Origin: Oceaniovalibus sp. ACAM 378 | GTDB taxonomy: Bacteria; Pseudomonadota; Alphaproteobacteria; Rhodobacterales; Rhodobacteraceae | DNA: 64,000 nucleotides | Direction: 5' to 3' | Assembly (NCBI RefSeq): GCF_008085915.1 | Contig: NZ_VSJK01000005.1 | Coordinates: forward strand, 248,001 to 312,000 | Shown: positions 27,749-35,462 of the stretch, one piece after another | Layout: each line of letters begins with the position of its first letter | Numbering within the stretch: position 1 is the stretch's first letter | Program-made: the position numbers and the translations under genes | The notes under the pieces: generated by a model | The model's input: only the letters and a program-made list of their open reading frames with translations | Databases searched by the model: none | Told to the model about the DNA's origin: nothing

Positions 27749-28636
27749 TCAGGGCCGGGGCTGACGGCCCAGCACGTTGCGCCAATAACGCGTCAGCTCG
27801 GGATAGGCCCATCGGGTCTTGTACCGTTTGTACAGGATCAGATCGCCCTGTTCCGCGCTCACCAACTGCTGGGGTTTCAGCGCTTCGCCCTGATAGGAAA
27901 TGACCACCTGTCGCTTGCGTCGGGCACGCACCCCGGGCAACCGGTTCTTCAACTCGGCAATGGCAAGACTGTGTGACATGTATTCCTGTGTGAACTTGAC
28001 CGCCACATCGGCGGGGAAAACCCGCGATACATCCTGCGTTGCGTGCGAGATTAGCCGCTCGTTGCCTTCGTCATAGATTCGACGGGTCTCGGGGGAAAGC
28101 GACGTCGGATCTGCCAGATACTTGGGGAAATCGACCAAGAACCGGTCGGTAATCCCAAACCAATCCTCTACAAAGAAGGCCATTACGGCGGTGTTGGCGA
28201 GATAATAGCGGGACGGCATCAGTCGCCGCACGAAACCACGGAACCGCCAATGGGGAATCGCATGGCGTGTCAGCATGTACATGCCGCGCCGTTGCTTCAA
28301 ACAATCCACAAGCCGAGCGACATCCCCCATGATCGAACTGTCGAGGTCGATATAGAGCGTCGGCACACCGGCAGCCAACTGCCCCTTCAGAAACATCGAC
28401 ATCTTGAGCAGAGAGCCCCCCCTGCCCGTCATCGTTTCAACAGGGACACCGAAATCCGGGAACGGGCGAACGTCGACCCGAGGATCGATATCCGCAGCCT
28501 TATCGGTGAAACAGATAAAATCAACAGGGACGCTGGTATGTGCGAGTGTCGCCTGAACCAGCCCGTTGACGTATTCGGGGCCGTACTTTGTGCCCCATTT
28601 GACGAATACCATCTGGATGCGATTAGAATTTTCCAT
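27749..28636 (-). CDS. Putative glycosyltransferase (GT-A fold, DxD motif)
   Basis: A 295-residue protein. Landmarks are RIQMVFVKWGTKYGPEYVN, VDFICFTDKAADID, RGGSLLKMSMFLKG and PTLYIDLDSSIMGDVARLVD, in which DLD matches the metal-binding DxD of GT-A glycosyltransferases (GT8/GT32-like). The C-terminus holds QVVISYQGEALKPQQL. I chose ATG 28636 because the conserved fold begins there and AGGCAGGC precedes it. Sugar and acceptor unknown. It is downstream of, and on the same strand as, the halogenase operon, but separated by 550 bases. Confidence 0.6.
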   Translation of the reverse strand: MENSNRIQMVFVKWGTKYGPEYVNGLVQATLAHTSVPVDFICFTDKAADIDPRVDVRPFPDFGVPVETMTGRGGSLLKMSMFLKGQLAAGVPTLYIDLDSSIMGDVARLVDCLKQRRGMYMLTRHAIPHWRFRGFVRRLMPSRYYLANTAVMAFFVEDWFGITDRFLVDFPKYLADPTSLSPETRRIYDEGNERLISHATQDVSRVFPADVAVKFTQEYMSHSLAIAELKNRLPGVRARRKRQVVISYQGEALKPQQLVSAEQGDLILYKRYKTRWAYPELTRYWRNVLGRQPRP

Positions 28637-29186
28637 ATTGCCTGCCTGCTTGTTTGCGGTATCCGTCCGGTCTGACCGTTGTTGACTTATTCGGCGGCCA
28701 AGATCTAGCAAGCTGCTGAAAAACTCGAAGATCGTAACGCTCGTGCCTGAACAGTGTGGTTTTTCGGGCTCTCTCGTCAGCTGAGAAACACAGATTGTAG
28801 CAGACATCGATCAGATCGACGAGGCAGGTTGCTCAAAATCGTGTTGCAGCAGCGTGTTCTCATGATCGCCGTCAAGCCCCTTTCCATGACGAATAATACG
28901 CCACCGCCGGGCGCAGCGGTATGTGGACGCGCAATGTAGGAGACGGAACTAAGACGACGGTTGATGCGTGGATTGGTTACCGCACGACCGTCGTTTCGCC
29001 CGGGGACTGCCTCGGTCAAACGGACGAGCGGCGACTGTGTCGGCTGATAACCGGGCATGAGCCCCCCCGGCACTGGGAAGACGTCCGCGATCGTCGCGAT
29101 GATTTGCAACCGCTTCCAGATCACGCCTGTCGCAAGATAGGCTGCGGCAGACCGCGCGGCGCCCGTCGCCAAGCGCACCCGGCTTG
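28637..29186. other. Interval between glycosyltransferase and halogenase-like gene
   Basis: 550 bases without a confident gene. A minus-strand frame at 28777-29178 (133 codons) begins nine bases after the halogenase-like stop, but has no recognisable domain and is overlapped by another open frame (28949-29218); I cannot tell whether it is coding. An imperfect dyad (caagcgc ... gcgcttg, about 29170-29200) just past the halogenase stop might terminate the operon. AT-richer sequence near 28640-28720 may be the glycosyltransferase promoter. Confidence 0.4.
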
Positions 29187-30449
29187 CTAGGCGCTTGCCC
29201 GTTCTGCAGTTGCCGCATGGTGCATCAGTCCGTACATCATCTGCATTGCCGGAAGCTGATCCGCCGACGGATCGTATATCCGGCCCGAGAAGAGTTCGGC
29301 GATATCGCTTGGTCGATCAAAATGGGCAAGTTTGAGGAAGGCGAGAGGGTATTCCCAGAATGTGTTGATCAATGTTTCCACCCGGTCCTGCCCACCGGTC
29401 ACGAGGCTTTCGAACGCGCGCATGACGGGTGCCGCATCGGATGGGTCAAGCGCGAGCGCCGCTTCGATCGCCGGGGCGGCCAGAGCGGCCTCCTTGAGCG
29501 CGTTGGAGACTCCAAAGGAAAAGATCGGATCAGAGAAGCGATGCGCATCGCCAAGACAAAGATGGCGCGGCCCGGTAAAACCGCTGATCTTGTGCGAATA
29601 GTTCGACGTGCTCCAGACCGCCGAGATGCGCCGGGCGTCGGCCATTCGCCTCGAAAATTCGTCATTGAGATCAGCAAGTCTGGCGGTCAGGAAATCCTCG
29701 GGATTCTGTCCCGAGGCCCGGTAGCTTGCGCCGGGAACCACGATCCCCACGCTTGTCTTGGTTCGGGAAATCGGGATCATCCAGGCCCAGTGGTGTTTGC
29801 GTTGGTAGAAAATGTGCGTATTGCCATCATGGGGCGCCGGATCGCGCCTCACATTCTCGAACTGCGCGTAGAACGCAACCTGTTTGCTGTACGACCCGCG
29901 TTCGCGCGGTCCTGCGACCCCGGCCTTTGACAGAAAGCCCGCCAAACCCGAAGCATCGACAAGGAAATCCGCATCCAGAGTGTCTGTGCGCCCGTCGTCG
30001 AACCGCAGGGTCACGCCCGTCGGCAGGCCGGCGTCATCCCGTAGCACCGCCCGCGCCGCAGCCTGAATGACCTCGCAACCCGCGTCCTGGGCTGCGCGCA
30101 GCAGCATGGTGTCGAATTCGGGACGGCGCACCTGCCAGGTGGTTCCTTCGATGAGGGTTCCGTCCGGCCCCGGCTCGCCCACAGGCACCCAGAACGCGCC
30201 GCGACCATTCGGCCCATAGACCGAAACGCCGCGTTTGACAGGAAAATCCAGGCGATCAAGTTGGTCCTGAAAGCCCAGTTCGCGCAACATGACTCCGCAT
30301 TCGCCGCTCAGGGATTCCCCGATATGTTCGCGTGGGAAGGCGGATTTTTCTATTATCACGGTCCGGATGCCCTTGCGGGCAAGACGCAGCGCCAGCGTGC
30401 TTCCGGCCGGTCCCGCACCAATGATCACGACCTTCCTGGCGTCGGTCAT
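29187..30449 (-). CDS. FADH2-dependent halogenase homologue (carrier-protein-substrate type)
   Basis: A 420-residue flavoprotein. FAD-binding GxGxxG is GAGPAG (residues 11-16). The halogenase-specific WxWxIP is WAWMIP (221-226), and FxxPxxSxG is FSDPIFSFG (305-313). A lysine at 72 in FPVKRG lies where the catalytic Lys of this family (HOCl/chloramine relay) is expected. These motifs separate halogenases from ordinary FAD monooxygenases and place it near the PltA/CndH-type group that acts on thiolation-domain-bound substrates. ATG overlaps the carrier-protein stop by four bases. It would need FADH2 from a separate flavin reductase, which is not in the cluster. A hydroxylase or inactive homologue cannot be excluded. 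Confidence 0.75.
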   Translation of the reverse strand: MTDARKVVIIGAGPAGSTLALRLARKGIRTVIIEKSAFPREHIGESLSGECGVMLRELGFQDQLDRLDFPVKRGVSVYGPNGRGAFWVPVGEPGPDGTLIEGTTWQVRRPEFDTMLLRAAQDAGCEVIQAAARAVLRDDAGLPTGVTLRFDDGRTDTLDADFLVDASGLAGFLSKAGVAGPRERGSYSKQVAFYAQFENVRRDPAPHDGNTHIFYQRKHHWAWMIPISRTKTSVGIVVPGASYRASGQNPEDFLTARLADLNDEFSRRMADARRISAVWSTSNYSHKISGFTGPRHLCLGDAHRFSDPIFSFGVSNALKEAALAAPAIEAALALDPSDAAPVMRAFESLVTGGQDRVETLINTFWEYPLAFLKLAHFDRPSDIAELFSGRIYDPSADQLPAMQMMYGLMHHAATAERASA

Positions 30450-30703
30450 GGTTGGGCCTTTATGCGGGTCACCATGGCGTTCACGGCTGCAGGTGTCTGG
30501 AAGTTCTCCTCCACCACTTCCTCAAGCGGGATCGACAGGCCTTCGCGCTCTTCCAGCGCGGTGATCAACTGCATGATCTGAAGGCTGTCGAGCAACCCCA
30601 TCTCAAGAATCGGGCTTTCGGGTTCAAGGGGGGCACCTTGATAGCCGAGTTCTGTCGCGACCCACGTGTTGAAATAGGTGGTGAACTCAGAATTTCTTTG
30701 CAC
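30446..30703 (-). CDS. Acyl/peptidyl carrier protein
   Basis: An 85-residue carrier protein. The phosphopantetheine site is the Ser at about residue 40 in MGLLDSLQIMQLI, followed by acidic helix II/III (EEREGLSIPLEEVVEENF). The longer open frame upstream is inside the adenylation gene; I chose the GTG at 30703 because AAGGAGA sits five bases before it, giving a 17-base overlap with the adenylation gene. It should hold the activated acyl group for the dehydrogenase and halogenase. Needs a phosphopantetheinyl transferase encoded elsewhere. Confidence 0.85.
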   Translation of the reverse strand: MQRNSEFTTYFNTWVATELGYQGAPLEPESPILEMGLLDSLQIMQLITALEEREGLSIPLEEVVEENFQTPAAVNAMVTRIKAQP

Positions 30704-32192
30704 CGTGGTCTCCTTCGATCTGATCACGCAGGGCAACACGATCGGTTTTTCCAGTTGACGATTGCGGCAATTCCGCCCGAAATGCAATCCTGTCCGGTAT
30801 GGCCGAGCGTGGCAGCGCATCCTTCAGGACGGCAAGAAGATCCGATGCCTCGAGGCTGCCGTCAGCCCGGATCACGGCCAGGACAAGCTGCGGCCTTGGT
30901 CCTGCAGCATTGATCACGACGGCCACCGCAGCGGCAACACCCGGATGTGCCAGGGCCACTGTTTCGATCTCTTCAAGCTCGATGCGGAAGCCGCGCAATT
31001 TGATCTGCCGGTCTTTTCTGCCGCAAAAGTGCAACAGACCATCCGCACTGCGTCGCACCAGATCACCGGTGTCGTATCGCCGTGGTGTCGGCTCTGACGG
31101 GGGGTCTTGCGGACCGGTGACATAGCCCAGCATCACGGTCGGGCCGTCAACGACCAACGTCGCGTCGGCCGCGCCGGAGACCGGTTGGGCCTTTACGTGA
31201 TCGCGCAGGGTTCCGATGGGCAGACGCTCATCTTCGCTCTCCGGCACGACATCGACAATGTGGCAGGCGACCACGTTGGTTTCGGTGGGCCCGTAAAGAT
31301 TGGCCAGCCGGGGGGCACCCTCGCCGCCCAGGATGGCGCGGGCGGTCTTGCCTGTCAGGACTTCGCCGGCAGACAGCACCCACCGGAGCGCCCCTGCCCC
31401 GGGGCTGCCCGCGAAAAAGCCAAGCGTGGCCAGCATCTGGAGTTGGGTCGGTACCGCATAAAGCACGGTCGGGCGCGACGCGGCGGTGATCCGCGCAACC
31501 GAGCCGGGCATTCGGGCTTCGGCGGCCGAGGCCAGGTACACTTCGGCTCCGATCATCTGGCTGGCGTAGAGGTCGAGCACCGACAGATCGAAGTGAAACG
31601 GGGCGAGACTAACGAAGCGATCCGCAGCCGTCAGATCGAAGGTCGCCGTGGCCCAGTCGATGAACGCCGAAAGGTTGCCATGTGACAGGAGTACTCCCTT
31701 GGGCCGTCCGGTCGAGCCGGACGTGGTGAGCAGCAGCGCCGGGCTGTCGGCGTGCAGCACTGCGGGCTGGCGCGGCGCGGCAAAGGGCATTTCACTGTAC
31801 GCGTCAGAGGCGAGGCTCAGCCAATGCTCTGCGCGAGACGAAAGCGCGGCGGTCAAATCGGGCGTGGTCACGACCAGCCGGGGCACAAAATCCGTGATCA
31901 TCTGGTCAAGCCGAGGCGCCGGCGCCTCGGAGTCGAGTACAATCGCGACCGCGCCTGCCCGAAAGGCCGCAAGAATTCCCAAGGCCGCCACCGGCCCTTT
32001 CGGCAGGACAAAGGCGATGCGGTCACCCCGCCTGATGCCGATCTGGGCAAGCCAGCCCGCGAAACCGTCGCGGATGGCTGCGCTGCGGCCCTGATCCAGA
32101 ACGCCCTCTGTGCCCCACCGCAGGCTGATGCGGCTCGCATCCGGCTGTCGGGCAAGCAGTCTGTCGATGAACAAACGGTCGGGGCCGGTCAT
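30687..32192 (-). CDS. Stand-alone amino-acid adenylating enzyme (PltF/DltA-like AMP ligase)
   Basis: A 501-residue ANL-superfamily ligase. Core motifs: A3 LLLTTSGSTGRPKG (about residue 153-166), A4-region FHFDLSVLDLY, A5 NLYGPTETN, A7 YDTGDLVR, A8 GRKDRQIKLRGFRIELEEIE, and A10 Lys in SSTGKTDR. FDLSVLDLY and YGPTETN are shared with the free-standing L-proline ligases (PltF/RedM type) and with DltA D-alanine ligases. It should adenylate an amino acid and load the adjacent carrier protein. The frame continues upstream, but the ATG at 32192 overlaps the dehydrogenase stop (ATGA). The L-proline assignment is from cluster context plus motif, not a decoded specificity code. Confidence 0.8.
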   Translation of the reverse strand: MTGPDRLFIDRLLARQPDASRISLRWGTEGVLDQGRSAAIRDGFAGWLAQIGIRRGDRIAFVLPKGPVAALGILAAFRAGAVAIVLDSEAPAPRLDQMITDFVPRLVVTTPDLTAALSSRAEHWLSLASDAYSEMPFAAPRQPAVLHADSPALLLTTSGSTGRPKGVLLSHGNLSAFIDWATATFDLTAADRFVSLAPFHFDLSVLDLYASQMIGAEVYLASAAEARMPGSVARITAASRPTVLYAVPTQLQMLATLGFFAGSPGAGALRWVLSAGEVLTGKTARAILGGEGAPRLANLYGPTETNVVACHIVDVVPESEDERLPIGTLRDHVKAQPVSGAADATLVVDGPTVMLGYVTGPQDPPSEPTPRRYDTGDLVRRSADGLLHFCGRKDRQIKLRGFRIELEEIETVALAHPGVAAAVAVVINAAGPRPQLVLAVIRADGSLEASDLLAVLKDALPRSAIPDRIAFRAELPQSSTGKTDRVALRDQIEGDHGAKKF

Positions 32193-33283
32193 CGGTCGAG
32201 AGACGTGGCAATGGCGCGCAATTGGACCATGGCGGTCCCGGACGCCGTCAGGATACCCATTGTGTCGGCCACCGCCGTGGCCAACCCCATTTGGTCGCGC
32301 CACCCGGCTCCGGCGGCCAGCTCTTGCAGGGTCTGGGCGAGTTCGGCCAAGGTACGCGCGACGACAAGCTTGGTGAGCGCCGGCGTGCGGATACCGTCGG
32401 TCCCATGGTCCACACTCCACGCCCCGCGATACAGCGTCCAGCGCGCGATCTCCAGCTTGGCCGAAGCCTCGGCCAGAGCAAGCCCGAGCGCCTGATGCTC
32501 GCGCGCGGTCCCGCTGAGATGCCGAAGAACCGCCTGCAGGTCGCGCTCTGCGGCGCCGACGAACCCGGCGAGGATGCAGGAACGTTCCGCCCGCATCGCG
32601 GTCAAGGTTGCGACCACCCCCTGCCCCCGACGCCCCACAAGGGCCTCTGGCCCAACCCTGACATCGTCCAACATCACGTCGGCCATCGGCGATCCTTTTA
32701 ACCCGATGGGTCCGTCGATCACGCTGGTGCGCAGGCCGGGTGTTTTGGAGGGAACGGCGAAAAGCGAGGTGGAAAATGCGGAAGTGCGGGCCTCGGGGTG
32801 GCGGGCATTGACCAGCAGGACATCCGCGAAGCTGCCGTTGCTCACGAAGGTCTTGCGACCGGTCAGCAGCCATCCGTCGTCCGTCTTTTTCGCCAAGGTT
32901 CCGAGGTTCGCCGCGTCCGACATCCCGTTGGGCTCTGTCAAGGCCAGGGCACCCACCGCCTTGCCCGCGGTCAGGTCGGCCAGGTAAGCATCCGCGGGAG
33001 CCTTGCCAAAGGCGCGCAGGGTCATCGCCACCCCGAAAAGATGCGCGCCCATGGCGAACAGAGCCGAACGCGACACGCCGGCGCGGCCCAAGGCCTCGTG
33101 GATCAGAACCGCGGTCAGCGCGTCGCCCTCTCCGGTCTCGTCCACACAACTCAGCCAGCCTTGGTCGGCGGCCTGCGTCCAGAAGTCACGCGTCTGCACG
33201 TCGGGCAACGGATGCAGTTGCCCGGCCGCCTCTCCCGCCTTGCGCTGAAGCTCGCGCTGTCGCTTGCTGGGGGCGAAATCCAT
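32189..33283 (-). CDS. Acyl-CoA-dehydrogenase-family flavoprotein (prolyl-S-carrier dehydrogenase-like)
   Basis: A 364-residue acyl-CoA dehydrogenase homologue with the FAD/substrate segment ALTEPNGMSDAANL (residues 114-127) and ILAGFVGAAERDLQAVLRHL in the helical C-terminal domain. The usual C-terminal IYEGTSE with the catalytic Glu is replaced by LTASGTAM, so the base must come from elsewhere, as in isovaleryl-CoA dehydrogenase and prolyl-carrier dehydrogenases; Glu246 in GAAER is a candidate. In the pyrrole pathways (PltE, RedW, CloN3) such an enzyme desaturates carrier-bound proline to pyrrole-2-carboxyl. It starts two bases after the acyltransferase-like gene, with GGGAG seven bases upstream, in the same operon. 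Confidence 0.8.
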   Translation of the reverse strand: MDFAPSKRQRELQRKAGEAAGQLHPLPDVQTRDFWTQAADQGWLSCVDETGEGDALTAVLIHEALGRAGVSRSALFAMGAHLFGVAMTLRAFGKAPADAYLADLTAGKAVGALALTEPNGMSDAANLGTLAKKTDDGWLLTGRKTFVSNGSFADVLLVNARHPEARTSAFSTSLFAVPSKTPGLRTSVIDGPIGLKGSPMADVMLDDVRVGPEALVGRRGQGVVATLTAMRAERSCILAGFVGAAERDLQAVLRHLSGTAREHQALGLALAEASAKLEIARWTLYRGAWSVDHGTDGIRTPALTKLVVARTLAELAQTLQELAAGAGWRDQMGLATAVADTMGILTASGTAMVQLRAIATSLDR

Positions 33284-33285
33284 GG

Positions 33286-35346
33286 TCAGGCTCCCTCCCG
33301 CGAGGGGGTCAGCGGCAGGCGGTTGAAGAAGGTTTCAAGATATTTGATGTTGATGGCGCCGCCACTGTCCAGCCATAGCGTCTCGACCCAATCCCGATAT
33401 CGGTCGAGAAGCACGGTGGTCGTGTAGGCCAGACTGACGCCCTGCGGCACCTCGCCCAGGGCATGGCCGAATTCGATTTCCAAGGTGCCGTCCATCCCAA
33501 GCCTGTTGGAATAGGTCAGCAGCACAGGATTGCGCTTGTGCGCCAGATGGCAAAAGCCTTCGGCGAAATGATGATCGCGGCCCAAGAAAGGCAGCTTGCG
33601 CCCGGTGCCCTTCCAGACATCCGGGAGGATATGCACCAGGTGAGTCTTCGCCGCCAAAGCTTCATCGCAGGCCTTGAAGACCGCCGCCGGGAACATCCGG
33701 TTGGAGCCAAGGTGCCGGTAGTGCACGGCCATGTGCGCCGTGAGCGGGCCATGGCCGACGTTCAGCATCGGAACGCCAAGGTGCGACAGGGCGGCAATAC
33801 TAATCCAGCCGACGCCGACATGGCTGCCGATCAGGAACACCGGCCGGTCGCCCCGCAGCGCCGCCTCCAGCAACTCGCGGTTGATGACCCGGACCCGGGA
33901 CTGCAGTTCTGCTGCCGGGCTGTCCGCAAGCTTGTTGGCGACAAAGTTTTGGATGCCCATGAACTGAAAGAGCGCCGAGAAAGCGACCTGTTCGGGCACC
34001 GCGCGAAGGTTGTGTGCCTGAAGAAACCTGTACGCGGGTGCCAGGTCCAGGTCGGGAACCAATGGGTGCGGTTGGCCCTTCGCCAACTGCTGCGAGATCT
34101 GTCCCAGCGCGCGGAAGGACGCCTCCCAGGACATGTCCGCCAGCCGCCCGAGTTCGCTGTCGCAAAGTCCCTCATTGCGCGCGGCACTTGCGAGGTAATA
34201 ATCGGCATTTGCAAAGTCAGCCGATTTGCCCGTCCCGAGCACATCGCGATTCACGACGTGATGCAGAAGCGGATTGATGTCGGCGGCCGCCACATCGGGA
34301 TTGTCCGCGAGATATTCTTGGGTGGAAAACGCCGGTGAGGGGTCCCAGGCCTTTCGCCAGCCTTTCGATGCGTAATGCCGCGCCGCATCGTCAGCCGGGA
34401 TCCCGTAGCGGACTCGATAAAATTCGCCATCTACTTCGCCGGCAATCGCGCCCGCGGTCCTGAGATCCGGGTCGTCATCTGTCAGCGGATCACAATCGCC
34501 CACCGCGCGCGCATGGGCGGCGCTGTTCGGCGCGCGGCCTTCGAGGTGGCCCAGTTCCAGATAATGCAGGAAGCAGTCGTCGTCTTCGGAAATGTCCGGA
34601 TTGGTCTGCACATAGAATTTGCGCGAAAAGCCTGGATGCGGCTCGATATGCGGCGGACCTTTCCCGTCAAGATAGTGAGCCGACAGATCGAACGGCGTTT
34701 GCCCCGGCGCAAGCTGGCTGATATATTGCTCCCGATCAATATACCTGTGCAAAAGCGCCTTCTGCGTCATCGCGATTTTCGGCTTGTACGCCGCGTTAGT
34801 CGGAAGCTCTTCCTCGCCGCGCGTGCGCAAGTAATGGTAGAAGGGATTTTCTCCAGATTGTCGCAGCTCAGGATGAAGTCGAAAATACGAGGCGTTGTTG
34901 AATTCGGCATTCGGCAGCCGCCCTTCGCGCCAGCCAACCGTGCTGTAATGCCGAAGCGGATCCACTCCCGCCCGCGCCACGTCCGGGTTGGCGCGGAGAT
35001 AGAATCTGGCGTCAAAGCCGCTGGATATCAGGGCGATCTCAGCGGAAAGCCCGTCCTCGGCGCCCGCCGCGATCTTGGGTGCCTTACCCGGGTCCCGGCC
35101 TTCCGCCCTGCCGTGCTGCACAAAATGCACAAGCGGGTTGATTCCGGCCCTGCGGACGTCCGGGTTCGCGCTCAGGTAGCCTTCGGTAGAGAACTCGGCT
35201 GAGGGATCGAGCCCGGCCTTCCAGCCGATCCTTACGTAATGCAACACCGACGCCATTGCCAACGGGGCGTCAAGCTGCGCGGTATAAAACCCAACGTCCA
35301 CGAATTCAGCAATCGCCTCGACCATCAAATGGTCGTTTTCGGTCAT
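33286..35346 (-). CDS. NPDV-repeat protein with C-terminal LpxL-like acyltransferase domain
   Basis: A 686-residue protein, first gene of the operon. Residues 1-400 carry about eight degenerate repeats of an aromatic-rich unit, best seen as YLRANPDVARAGVDPLRHY and GYLSANPDVRRAGINPL, each ending with GWREGRLP-like turns; such repeats occur in surface-glycan proteins. Residues about 455-686 resemble the LpxL/HtrB acyltransferase fold: RPVFLIGSHVGVGWISIAAL near 507, then LPFLGRDHHFAEGF, RNPVLLTYSNRLGMDG and TLEIEFGHALG. The catalytic HX4(D/E) is not intact: His 509 is followed by VGVG and then Trp. The likely role is to move an acyl group, possibly from the carrier protein two genes downstream, to a glycan or lipid. 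I chose the ATG at 35346, with GGCGGG upstream. Confidence 0.6.
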   Translation of the reverse strand: MTENDHLMVEAIAEFVDVGFYTAQLDAPLAMASVLHYVRIGWKAGLDPSAEFSTEGYLSANPDVRRAGINPLVHFVQHGRAEGRDPGKAPKIAAGAEDGLSAEIALISSGFDARFYLRANPDVARAGVDPLRHYSTVGWREGRLPNAEFNNASYFRLHPELRQSGENPFYHYLRTRGEEELPTNAAYKPKIAMTQKALLHRYIDREQYISQLAPGQTPFDLSAHYLDGKGPPHIEPHPGFSRKFYVQTNPDISEDDDCFLHYLELGHLEGRAPNSAAHARAVGDCDPLTDDDPDLRTAGAIAGEVDGEFYRVRYGIPADDAARHYASKGWRKAWDPSPAFSTQEYLADNPDVAAADINPLLHHVVNRDVLGTGKSADFANADYYLASAARNEGLCDSELGRLADMSWEASFRALGQISQQLAKGQPHPLVPDLDLAPAYRFLQAHNLRAVPEQVAFSALFQFMGIQNFVANKLADSPAAELQSRVRVINRELLEAALRGDRPVFLIGSHVGVGWISIAALSHLGVPMLNVGHGPLTAHMAVHYRHLGSNRMFPAAVFKACDEALAAKTHLVHILPDVWKGTGRKLPFLGRDHHFAEGFCHLAHKRNPVLLTYSNRLGMDGTLEIEFGHALGEVPQGVSLAYTTTVLLDRYRDWVETLWLDSGGAINIKYLETFFNRLPLTPSREGA

Positions 35347-35462
35347 TTGTCCCGCCTTATGCTGCTCTCTTGGACCACGCCGCAGTCGGTGCTCTTGACC
35401 AGAGTTGACTGTAGTGCTTTGACAATTTGACAAGCGGAACCGATCAATGTTCGGAGACACGA

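Noticed and set aside
28777-29178. 133-codon frame after the halogenase-like gene
   Set aside because: No recognisable domain; overlapped by a second frame of equal quality. Left as an undecided note in the interval description.
30687-32192. D-alanine ligase (DltA) and a dlt-type teichoic-acid system
   Set aside because: Motifs are shared, but DltB/DltD partners are absent and the neighbours are a dehydrogenase and halogenase, which do not belong to dlt.
32193-33149. Upstream part of a long (820-codon) frame ahead of the adenylating enzyme
   Set aside because: It is read-through in a wrong frame of the dehydrogenase gene; the adenylation domain starts at the ATG overlapping that gene's stop.
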